Below are positions 24,808 through 31,921 of a stretch of 34,378 nucleotides of DNA, in pieces. The stretch is from CAZTDD01 sp964612675 (GTDB lineage: Bacteria; Hinthialibacterota; Hinthialibacteria; Hinthialibacterales; JAKPRU01): positions 1 to 34,378 of the forward strand of contig CAZTDD010000073.1 of NCBI GenBank assembly GCA_964612675.1, read 5' to 3'. Each line of letters begins with the position of its first letter. The stretch's first letter is position 1. Position numbers and translations under genes: made by a program. Under the pieces are notes generated by a model, which ran no database searches, was not told the DNA's origin, and saw nothing but the letters and a program-made list of their open reading frames with translations.

Positions 24808-26529
24808 ATGGCGGTTGTTCTGGTAATCGACGATGACTCCTCTGTCCGCGTAGTCCTGGACCGGATGCTGGCCCATATGGGGCATCAAGTGAAAGTGGCG
24901 GATTCCGTCGAAACCGGTATCCAGTTAGTGCGAGAAGGAGGATGGGACATCGCACTTCTGGATATCCTTCTTGGCGAGGGAAGCGGAATCGATGTCCTTG
25001 GCGTCGCGAGCCGGATCGCTCCCGATTCTCCCGTGCTTATGGTGACCGGTTTTCCGAGTCTGGATTCCGCCCGCGAAGCACTTCGACTCGGCGCACTCGA
25101 TTACATTGAAAAACCCATTCGTTTCCAGGAACTCAACGACGTGGTCACTCGAGGGTTGAAGCAGCGGGAATTACTCCTGGAGCGGCGTCGCCTCGAATCC
25201 GAGAATCTCATTGTCCGTCAACGCTTGGAAGCCGTGTTCAACAGTGTGGTGGACGGGATCGTCACGGTAGATCGAACCGGGAAGATCCTGAGCCTGAATA
25301 GCGCCGCCGCCGAACTCCTGGGAATTGAAGATCGCGACGTTTTCGGTGTTCTCCTCAGCGATGTCTGTGGGAAGACGAAACACGGGATTGCCCACGCCGT
25401 CGAGAAGGCACTCGATTCCGGCGAGTTTGTGCGTGAATATCAAATCGGCAGTTCCAAGGAAACAGCCGATTGGACCTATGTTCTTAACGTGACACCCCTG
25501 GCTGAAGATCCGGACCGGGGAGCGGTGCTGGTCATCCGCGATGTGAGCCGGTTGCGCGCACTGGAGCGCGAAGTCTCCGAACGATTTTCCTTCCAGAACA
25601 TGATCGGCAAGAGCCCCATGATGACAAAGGTCTTCGACCTGATCCGGGATCTGGCCGATACCGAGACTACCGTCCTGATTGAAGGCGAGAGCGGAACCGG
25701 AAAAGAACTGGTTGGCCGCGCCTTACATTACCATGGAGGGCGCAGCGAAAAGCCGTTGGTGAAAGTGAACTGCGCCGCGCTTCCCGAGACTCTGCTCGAA
25801 AGCGAACTGTTTGGGCACGTGCGAGGCGCGTTCACCGGTGCAGTCAGTGACAAAGTGGGCCGTTTCGAACTCGCTCATGGGGGCACGATTTTCCTGGACG
25901 AAATCGGCGATATCTCTCCCTCCCTTCAACAGCGTCTCCTCCGAGTGCTTCAGGAAAAGGAGATCGAGCGCGTCGGCTCAACCGATACGATCAATATCGA
26001 TGTTCGCGTCGTCGCGGCCACCAACCGTAAACTGGCCGAACTTGTCGAAAAGGACAAGTTCCGGGAAGACCTCTTCTACCGGTTAAATGTTGTGAAGGTC
26101 CAGATGCCCGCACTCCGTGAGAGAAAGGAAGATATTCCATTGCTTGCGGAGAATTTCCTGCAGCGATATCGAATGCAGCACGATCGAGTTGTTACCGCTA
26201 TCAGCCCGGAGGCCATGGAGACGCTTCTTCTCTACCACTGGCCCGGAAATGTTCGACAACTCGAAAACGCGCTGGAACATGCGATTGTCCTCTGCCGAGA
26301 CGGCCTTATTCGGCCCGAGAATTTTCCCACCGACATCACCACAGTGATTCAGCAAGGGGGAGAGTCCCTGACAGAAGCCGGTCCGCAATCCCTGGACCGG
26401 GAGAGCCTCCTCAAGGCGTTGGAATCCTCCGGATGGAATCGCTCACGTGCGGCTCGCCGCCTCGGAGTGAACCGGACCACGATCTGGCGAAAGATGAAAG
26501 AATACGGCATCGAGGTGCCGGAAGACTGA
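24808..26529 (+). CDS. NtrC-family sigma-54 activator: receiver, PAS, AAA+, Fis-type HTH
   Basis: This 573-residue response regulator activates sigma-54 RNA polymerase when phosphorylated. The receiver domain (1-120) has acidic Asp8 and Asp9, the phosphoacceptor Asp52 (ALLDILL), Thr80 and Lys102. A PAS-type domain follows (about 135-245), which is unusual between receiver and ATPase. The AAA+ domain has Walker A GESGTGKE near 293, the sigma-54-contacting loop GAFTGA at 340-345 and Walker B IFLDEIGD. The C-terminal Fis-type HTH (about 530-570) reads SRAARRLGVNRTTIWRKMKEYG. All key residues are present. The frame is open upstream to 24703, but the receiver fold starts at 24808. No kinase gene is nearby. 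It is directly upstream of three sigma-54 promoters with shared palindromes, so I infer it is their activator. Confidence 0.93.
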   Translation: MAVVLVIDDDSSVRVVLDRMLAHMGHQVKVADSVETGIQLVREGGWDIALLDILLGEGSGIDVLGVASRIAPDSPVLMVTGFPSLDSAREALRLGALDYIEKPIRFQELNDVVTRGLKQRELLLERRRLESENLIVRQRLEAVFNSVVDGIVTVDRTGKILSLNSAAAELLGIEDRDVFGVLLSDVCGKTKHGIAHAVEKALDSGEFVREYQIGSSKETADWTYVLNVTPLAEDPDRGAVLVIRDVSRLRALEREVSERFSFQNMIGKSPMMTKVFDLIRDLADTETTVLIEGESGTGKELVGRALHYHGGRSEKPLVKVNCAALPETLLESELFGHVRGAFTGAVSDKVGRFELAHGGTIFLDEIGDISPSLQQRLLRVLQEKEIERVGSTDTINIDVRVVAATNRKLAELVEKDKFREDLFYRLNVVKVQMPALRERKEDIPLLAENFLQRYRMQHDRVVTAISPEAMETLLLYHWPGNVRQLENALEHAIVLCRDGLIRPENFPTDITTVIQQGGESLTEAGPQSLDRESLLKALESSGWNRSRAARRLGVNRTTIWRKMKEYGIEVPED

Positions 26530-26568
26530 CCCCTCGTTCAGATTCCCTATTCTCTCTCCATACAGGAC

Positions 26569-26614
26569 TGTTGAATGCAGCAGATTTGTTGCATCAACTC
26601 TGTTGCATGCAACA
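26569..26614 (+). promoter_or_regulatory. Tandem palindromic activator sites upstream of the thioredoxin-like gene
   Basis: There are three related sites: TGTTGAATGCAGCA (26569-26582, imperfect), TGTTGCATCAAC (26587-26598) and the perfect palindrome TGTTGCATGCAACA (26601-26614). The last has its centre 98.5 bases before the -24 GG of the sigma-54 promoter at 26704-26720, the same as in the other two copies. The role as enhancer sites for the upstream activator is inferred from this spacing. Confidence 0.75.
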
Positions 26615-26703
26615 CTCTTCCATTGTTCTACGTCGCAGACAATTCTATGCCTAAATCATTGTTTCACAGTATATTATATGCCCTTTTCTTTGATCAAACT
26701 GAC

Positions 26704-26720
26704 TTGGCTCATAACTTGCT
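26704..26720 (+). promoter_or_regulatory. Sigma-54 promoter of the thioredoxin-like gene
   Basis: TTGGCTCATAACTTGCT matches the -24/-12 consensus, with GG and GC exactly 10 bases apart. The start of transcription would be near 26731, giving a leader of only about 16 bases that still holds GGGAG ahead of the ATG at 26747. Confidence 0.82.
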
Positions 26721-26746
26721 CATCCTACTGGTGGGAGAAAACCATC

Positions 26747-27145
26747 ATGAGTAAGATTACCTCTGTTCGCCGTCTTACGGACGCGACATTTGAAGAACTG
26801 GTTGAAAACGAGGATCGTCCGTTTCTGTTGCTCTTCGAGAGCCGCTATGACGTCAATGTTTGCTCCATGCTCGAGCTTCTTCAGTCTTTGCTTTCCGATC
26901 TTGAAGACGATGTGTGCGGCGGTGTATGCATGGTTGAAGACGCACCAAAGCTGGCGGAACGATTCAACATCTACGGCGTGCCGACTTTTGTGGTTGGACA
27001 TGAGGAAACTCTTCTTGGTGAAGTGCTCGGCCCCCGGAGTCGAGGTCAGCTGAGAACGCTCATCCGTACGTGGCTGGCTGCCTGGCGGTCTGGAATTCCT
27101 CGTATGAACCACCAAACAGACTACGTCGGAGACCGTTCGTTGTAA
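26747..27145 (+). CDS. Thioredoxin-fold protein with one active-site cysteine missing
   Basis: This 132-residue protein follows the thioredoxin pattern: RPFLLLF at the second strand, a helix with CSMLELLQSLL, then FNIYGVPTFVV containing the conserved cis-proline, and a C-terminal helix. In thioredoxin the active site is WCGPC; here the corresponding stretch is YDVNVC, so only the second cysteine remains. It therefore cannot do normal dithiol exchange and is more likely a binding or chaperone-like protein. The tail GDRSL is unusual. The ATG at 26747 is preferred because it lies just downstream of the sigma-54 promoter. The frame is open earlier, but that would cross the promoter. It is transcribed as a single gene, probably with the chemosensory cassettes. 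Confidence 0.8.
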   Translation: MSKITSVRRLTDATFEELVENEDRPFLLLFESRYDVNVCSMLELLQSLLSDLEDDVCGGVCMVEDAPKLAERFNIYGVPTFVVGHEETLLGEVLGPRSRGQLRTLIRTWLAAWRSGIPRMNHQTDYVGDRSL

Positions 27146-27429
27146 GGCGATACACCTGTGCGGTCTGCCGCTGAAGCCCGCAAGCCAATCGCTGATGCGG
27201 CTGCTCCCGGTCGGCGTGTCCGATTCGACCATTGAGCTGCGCCTGCGACTCACTCAATCCCATCCACGTGATCTGCTACGCTTGCGGGACTTTCATCTCT
27301 TCACAATCTTCACAATATGCGCTGCCGGTTGCATGCATCCGAGCGCGGTCTGATATTCCTTTGTTCCCTTTCTCTGCTTCGAGCTGCCGTTTTCAGGTTC
27401 ATGACTCGTCTTGGATCGAGTGCAGAAAC

Positions 27430-27477
27430 TGTTGCAAGCAACAGAATCGTCGTACAACACAAGTGTTGCATGCAACA
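27430..27477 (+). promoter_or_regulatory. Tandem palindromic activator sites upstream of the first cheW
   Basis: TGTTGCAAGCAACA (27430-27443, one mismatch) and TGTTGCATGCAACA (27464-27477, perfect) have centres 34 bases apart, with a half site TACAACA between. The 49-base block 27428-27476 matches 30949-30997 at 43 positions. The downstream palindrome centre is 98.5 bases before the -24 GG. A weaker copy, GGTTGCATGCATCC, lies at 27327-27340. The rest of the 740-base gap 27146-27885 holds only the promoter and a long leader. Confidence 0.8.
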
Positions 27478-27566
27478 TCCTCCCCTCCTTACACATTGAT
27501 GAAGACTAATTTCATAAGTCGTTGTAATGAAAAGACTAACTCCAAAATCTATACCTCTTCCGTTTT

Positions 27567-27583
27567 TTGGCCCTCTTCTTGTT
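27567..27583 (+). promoter_or_regulatory. Sigma-54 promoter of cheW-MCP cassette 1
   Basis: TTGGCCCTCTTCTTGTT has GG and GT 10 bases apart (GC is replaced by GT at -12). The start would be near 27594, so the leader before cheW is about 290 bases long. Confidence 0.72.
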
Positions 27584-27885
27584 ATCGCCCCGAACAAAGA
27601 GTAGGGAGTTTAGCAATCATCGTTTCCAAGGTGCACATGTTCTACAAGGCACCCGGGAGGTCGGAACGGAAGGAACCTGGAGCTACACATCATCGAAAGC
27701 AATGCACTCACCACGACACCTCATCTTCGACAGCACTCCACAACCCTGACTCTGCTCCGGAAGACAAGACCCTGAAATAGCGGTTGTGTTCCGCAAGCAA
27801 GGTGGCACCGAGTCCTGCTTTGCAGCGGGATTCGACAGACGAGCAGCAATTCGAAAAACCCAAAAACCGAAAGGAGGGATGAACG

Positions 27886-28365
27886 ATGGCCGAAACCGAA
27901 CGGGGAATGCAAGACACCCATCAATTCGTGAGTTTCCGTTTGTCGAACGAAGAGTACGGAATACCGATCCTACGGGTCCAAGAGATTATTCGCTATGAGG
28001 AGCTCACTCGGATTCCTCAGTCGGAAGAGTTCATCGATGGCGTGTTGAACTTGCGAGGAAGAGTCGTCCCGGTAATCGACTTACGGAAACGGTTCACGTT
28101 GACAGACGCTGAGCGGAACAATGCCACGCGGATCGTGGTTGTTGAGATCGACAATCAGGTTGTCGGGTTGATCGTCGACGCCGTGAACGAAGTGCAGACA
28201 ATCGAGGAGAACCAGATCGATCCACCACCACCACTCGGGACGGGTATCAGTGCGGAGTACATCTACGGGATGGGCAAAATCGACGACCGGCTGATCATTC
28301 TCCTGAACATCGAGCGAATCCTCAAAGAAGAAGAAAAGGCCGCCATGGCGGAAGCCGCCGCCTGA
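27886..28365 (+). CDS. cheW: CheW chemotaxis coupling protein (cassette 1)
   Basis: CheW bridges chemoreceptors and the CheA kinase in cytoplasmic arrays. The 159-residue protein has the CheW SH3-like double barrel: HQFVSFRLSNEEYGIPI, RVQEIIRYEELTRIP, then the conserved NLRGRVVPVIDLRKRF and EVQTIEENQI. All interface elements seem present. The C-terminus is Glu- and Ala-rich (EEEKAAMAEAAA). It starts at ATG after AAAGGAGGG and lies about 60 bases ahead of an MCP gene in the same operon. The second copy at 31397 is about 86 percent identical by hand count. No CheA is in the window, so these coupling proteins must serve a kinase elsewhere. Confidence 0.94.
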   Translation: MAETERGMQDTHQFVSFRLSNEEYGIPILRVQEIIRYEELTRIPQSEEFIDGVLNLRGRVVPVIDLRKRFTLTDAERNNATRIVVVEIDNQVVGLIVDAVNEVQTIEENQIDPPPPLGTGISAEYIYGMGKIDDRLIILLNIERILKEEEKAAMAEAAA

Positions 28366-28427
28366 GGGGCGGGAGAGACGAATTTGATCACAAAAGCAAA
28401 GTGATCGCAAAAAGGGAGGAATTAAAA

Positions 28428-30845
28428 ATGTTGAAATGGAAAGACCTGAAACTGAGCATGAAGTTCGGAGTGGGATTTGGAATTGTGTTGTTACTCCTGG
28501 TGATTACCGGTGGATGGGCCATCAATGGCATCGGCGGCATTGTTGGGAACGCGGAAGAAGTCATCGACGGAAACAAACTCCGAGGTGAGATGGTCCAAAA
28601 GGAAGTGGACCATCTGAACTGGGCAAACCAGGTCGGCGCCCTTCTCACGGATGACAGTGTCACAGAACTCAATGTTGAAACAGACCCAAAGAAATGCGCG
28701 TTCGGAAAATGGTTTTACGGGGAAGGACGGAAACAAGCGGAGGAACTGGTCCCCGAGCTGAAATCTCTCTTCGCAGAGATCGAAGATCCCCACAGCCTGC
28801 TCCATACCTCCGCGATTCATATGGCGGACGTTTTTCATCAGGCGGATACAGAGTTGCCGGCTTTCTTGAGTGAGAAAGAGAACGATCACCTGGTGTGGAT
28901 CAATCACTGTCTTGAACTCTTCGCCGAGAATTTACCGGACCTCCACGTCGAGACCGATCATCACAAGTGCGGGCTTGGGGAATTCCTCTACGGAGTGAAA
29001 GGAAAGAAGGCCGCATCGTCCGACCCCGAGCTGGCTCGTCTCCTGGAAGCGATCAAAGAACCCCACAGGAAACTCCATGAATCTGCGATCCAAATCAAGA
29101 GGCTTTGGGAACAGCGACACGAAGGGTTGAGGGACATTCTCCGTGGGCGACTAGACGATCACCGGCTATGGGCAGCGAACGTCGCAAAAGCGATCATCGA
29201 ACACAATCATGGGCTGGAAGTGGAGACAGACCCGACTCAATGCGCGTTCGGGAAGTTTTTGACCAGCGATAAAGCCAAAGCATTCATGGCCGATTTCCCC
29301 GAGCTGAAAACCGCCATAGAAGCCTGCGACAAGCCGCACAGAGATCTTCACGCATCGGCGATTGCGATCCGTAAAGCGCTCGAAGCGGGCAATGCGGCGG
29401 AAGCGGAACGGCTCTACAAGGAGGAGACGGAGCCTGCTTTGAAGAGCGTTGGGGAGCATTTTCAGGCGGCGATTGACGCAGAAGAAGCAATTATCGCGGC
29501 CCAGACACAGGCACGACAAATCTTCAAATCGGAGACTCTGACTGCGCTGGCTGACACACAAACCGCGCTGAAAGCCATCAAAGACAAAGCGGCGGCGATG
29601 GTCGACGGTATGAGGCAGGCGGATGCGATCTTCGCATCCCAGACCAAGCCGAATCTCGAAAAAGTCCAACAATTACTCGGCCAAATCAACCACACGGTCA
29701 GCGAGAACGTCATGACCGACGAACAAATGCTGCAGGCGGCCTCACAAACCCGGAACATCGTGATTGCGATCAGTGTTCTGGCTGTCATCGTCGGTATTGT
29801 GCTTGCCACCGTCATCGCCAGGGGAATCATCGCACCCCTGATGAAAGGCGTTGGTTTGGCGCAAACCGTTGCCGAGGGGGACCTCACGCAGAGGGTCGAC
29901 ATAGACCAAAAGGACGAGATTGGCATTCTGGCGAGAGCCCTGAACCAGATGTGTACAAACCTCTCGGAGGTGATGAGCGGTATCCAAGAAGCCGCCCAGC
30001 AGGTCGCGTCGAGCAGCGAAGAACTCTCTTCATCCGCTCAGAGCCTCTCCAGCGCCTCCACGGAGCAGGCATCCAGCCTCGAAGAGACCTCTGCTTCGAT
30101 TGAAGAACTGGCCTCTTCTATCGACCAAAATGCCGACAGTTCCAAGAATGCCAATTCCATCGCCAAAAAAGCCTCGGACGATGCGGACCGCGGCGGGAAC
30201 GCCGTCATACAGACCGTTGAATCGATGCGCAAGATCGCGGAGCAAATCCAGATTGTCGATGACATCGCCGATCAGACCAATCTATTGGCGCTGAACGCGG
30301 CCATCGAGGCGGCCCGAGCCGGTGAAATGGGCAAGGGATTTGCGGTCGTAGCCGTGGAGGTGCGCAAGCTCGCGGAGCGTTCTCAACAGGCCGCCAAGGA
30401 GATCACGGAACTGGCTCAGAACAGTGTTCAGGCCGCCGAGGAGGCCGGGCAGCTGATTCAACAGATTGTGCCCGACATTCAGAAGACGGCGAATATGGTG
30501 GAAGAGATCACCATGGCATGCGGCGAGCAGTCCGGTGGTGCGGATCAAATCCGGCAGGCAGTGGCGACACTGGATCAGGTCACGCAACAGAATTCGTCGA
30601 CGTCGGAAGAGACGGCTGCCGCCAGCGAAGAACTCTCCAGCCAGGCGCAGAGCATGCAGGAGATGGTCTCGCGCTTCAAAATCAGCACGAACGGAAACGG
30701 AAGAACGAAGGCCAAGGCGCTTTCTGAACCGCATCGAGAGCGAATGGCAGTCGCTCATGTCGGCGATGCCCCACAGTTGCCGGCCGCAAGCGAGTCACAT
30801 GCAACAAGCTCACGCGCAACCGGTGGTGAGTTTCGTGAGTTCTGA
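28428..30845 (+). CDS. Chemoreceptor (MCP) with three extracytoplasmic CZB-like units
   Basis: The 805-residue protein has a first membrane helix (about 13-38), a large sensor region (40-442), a second membrane helix (443-466), HAMP (about 466-520) and a methyl-accepting signalling domain with the conserved ALNAAIEAARAGE tip. The sensor holds three units with the CZB zinc-binding pattern H-x27/26-C-x31-H-x3-H: His62-Cys90-His122-His126, His154-Cys181-His213-His217 and His245-Cys272-His304-His308. CZB domains normally are cytoplasmic and single. The end GEFREF matches the CheR-tethering pattern x-aromatic-x-x-aromatic. ATG 28428 follows AGGGAGG; an earlier GTG at 28401 is possible. I infer a zinc or redox (for example HOCl-like) sensor; the ligand is not shown. 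Confidence 0.88.
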   Translation: MLKWKDLKLSMKFGVGFGIVLLLLVITGGWAINGIGGIVGNAEEVIDGNKLRGEMVQKEVDHLNWANQVGALLTDDSVTELNVETDPKKCAFGKWFYGEGRKQAEELVPELKSLFAEIEDPHSLLHTSAIHMADVFHQADTELPAFLSEKENDHLVWINHCLELFAENLPDLHVETDHHKCGLGEFLYGVKGKKAASSDPELARLLEAIKEPHRKLHESAIQIKRLWEQRHEGLRDILRGRLDDHRLWAANVAKAIIEHNHGLEVETDPTQCAFGKFLTSDKAKAFMADFPELKTAIEACDKPHRDLHASAIAIRKALEAGNAAEAERLYKEETEPALKSVGEHFQAAIDAEEAIIAAQTQARQIFKSETLTALADTQTALKAIKDKAAAMVDGMRQADAIFASQTKPNLEKVQQLLGQINHTVSENVMTDEQMLQAASQTRNIVIAISVLAVIVGIVLATVIARGIIAPLMKGVGLAQTVAEGDLTQRVDIDQKDEIGILARALNQMCTNLSEVMSGIQEAAQQVASSSEELSSSAQSLSSASTEQASSLEETSASIEELASSIDQNADSSKNANSIAKKASDDADRGGNAVIQTVESMRKIAEQIQIVDDIADQTNLLALNAAIEAARAGEMGKGFAVVAVEVRKLAERSQQAAKEITELAQNSVQAAEEAGQLIQQIVPDIQKTANMVEEITMACGEQSGGADQIRQAVATLDQVTQQNSSTSEETAAASEELSSQAQSMQEMVSRFKISTNGNGRTKAKALSEPHRERMAVAHVGDAPQLPAASESHATSSRATGGEFREF

Positions 30846-30871
30846 CGGCGAACTGAGATAACAACCGTTCG

Positions 30872-30901
30872 GGGGAGAAGACGCGATCTTCTCCCCTTTT
30901 T
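30872..30901 (+). terminator. Rho-independent terminator of cheW-MCP cassette 1
   Basis: A perfect 10-bp stem GGGGAGAAGA / TCTTCTCCCC with loop CGCGA, followed by TTTTT, 26 bases after the MCP stop. Confidence 0.9.
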
Positions 30902-30950
30902 CTATTGAAAACATCACTTCTCCTGTCTCCCGAGAATTCGTGCCGTTTAC

Positions 30951-30998
30951 TGTTGCATGCAACAGAACTGTTTTACAACAAAAGTGTTGCATGCAACG
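30951..30998 (+). promoter_or_regulatory. Tandem palindromic activator sites upstream of the second cheW
   Basis: TGTTGCATGCAACA (30951-30964, perfect) and TGTTGCATGCAACG (30985-30998, last base different) have centres 34 bases apart and the half site TACAACA between, just as in cassette 1. The second centre lies 99.5 bases before the -24 GG. Confidence 0.8.
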
Positions 30999-31088
30999 CT
31001 TGGAAACCTACGCGGCATCTCCTTTGTTTGTTCCCTAACTAATTGAAATAACTCGACTAACCGACCACATGGGGAGTGTTTGCCCGAT

Positions 31089-31105
31089 TTGGCCTCTTTC
31101 TTGTT
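31089..31105 (+). promoter_or_regulatory. Sigma-54 promoter of cheW-MCP cassette 2
   Basis: TTGGCCTCTTTCTTGTT has GG and GT 10 bases apart and closely resembles the cassette 1 promoter. The start would be near 31116, giving a leader of about 280 bases with no clear similarity to the cassette 1 leader. Confidence 0.72.
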
Positions 31106-31396
31106 AGTACGGGAGAGCGAATGGCGAGGGAGTAACAACATCCTGCTTCGGTACAGGGGGCGCTTGGTTTGTGGAGTAGGTATCAACCATATTCATATCC
31201 ACATACCTCACCGAATCTCCTGCCCGTCAAGAACTCACATCTTTGGCAACGCTCCCAACGCAGAACGTTCTTCGCATGGCGCGGGCTGTTATCTCATCCA
31301 TGCTGCCGGCGGTTGCAAGTCCCAATCCCCGCACAGGGGTGTTTGTAAAGAAGTCCAAAACAAAGAAACAACAGAGTTTGGAAGGAGGTGTATGAG

Positions 31397-31876
31397 ATGG
31401 CCGAAAACAAAGCGAGCGTCCGAGACACCCATCAGTTTGTCAGTTTCGAATTGGCCGGCGAGGAATACGGGTTACCGATCCTGAGGGTCCAAGAGATCAT
31501 CCGCTATGAGGAACTCACTCGAATTCCCCAGTCGGAAGAGTTCATTGAGGGTGTGCTCAACCTGCGAGGACGTGTCGTTCCCGTGATCGATTTGCGGAAA
31601 CGGTTCGAGCTGACCCAGTGCGAACACAACAATTCCACACGGATCGTCGTCGTCGAAATCGACAATCAAGTTGTCGGGTTGATGGTGGATGCGGTGAGCG
31701 AGGTTCAGACGATCGAGGAGAACCAGATCGATCCGCCCCCGCCGCTCGGGACGGGTATCAGTGCCGAGTACATCTACGGTATGGGCAAGATCGATGACCG
31801 GCTGATTATCTTACTGAATGTTGAACGAATTCTGAGGGAAGAGGAAAAGGCGGCAATGACAGAAATTGCAGCTTAA
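31397..31876 (+). CDS. cheW: CheW chemotaxis coupling protein (cassette 2)
   Basis: This is a 159-residue paralogue of the cassette 1 CheW, identical at about 137 positions by hand count. Differences cluster at the N-terminus (residues 4-9) and near residues 72-78. All CheW barrel elements remain (FVSFELAGEEYGLPI, NLRGRVVPVIDLRKRF). The ATG at 31397 is chosen since GAAGGAGG precedes it at good spacing; it gives the same length as the paralogue. It is followed within about 45 bases by another MCP gene. A cassette-specific pairing of CheW and receptor is likely but not shown. Confidence 0.94.
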   Translation: MAENKASVRDTHQFVSFELAGEEYGLPILRVQEIIRYEELTRIPQSEEFIEGVLNLRGRVVPVIDLRKRFELTQCEHNNSTRIVVVEIDNQVVGLMVDAVSEVQTIEENQIDPPPPLGTGISAEYIYGMGKIDDRLIILLNVERILREEEKAAMTEIAA

Positions 31877-31921
31877 AAAGACTCATGGCAGCAAGATCCA
31901 CAAAGGAGGAGTAAAGAGATT

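Noticed and set aside
27232..27780. 182-codon open frame on the plus strand
   Set aside because: It spans the palindromes and the sigma-54 promoter, lacks a ribosome site and has random composition.
27800..27830. T-box-like string AAGGTGGCACCG in the first cheW leader
   Set aside because: Only the short GGTGGNACC-like core matches; there is no specifier loop, and a tRNA-sensing switch before cheW makes no sense.
31080..31484. 134-codon open frame ahead of the second cheW
   Set aside because: It crosses the sigma-54 promoter and overlaps cheW in another frame, with no family resemblance.
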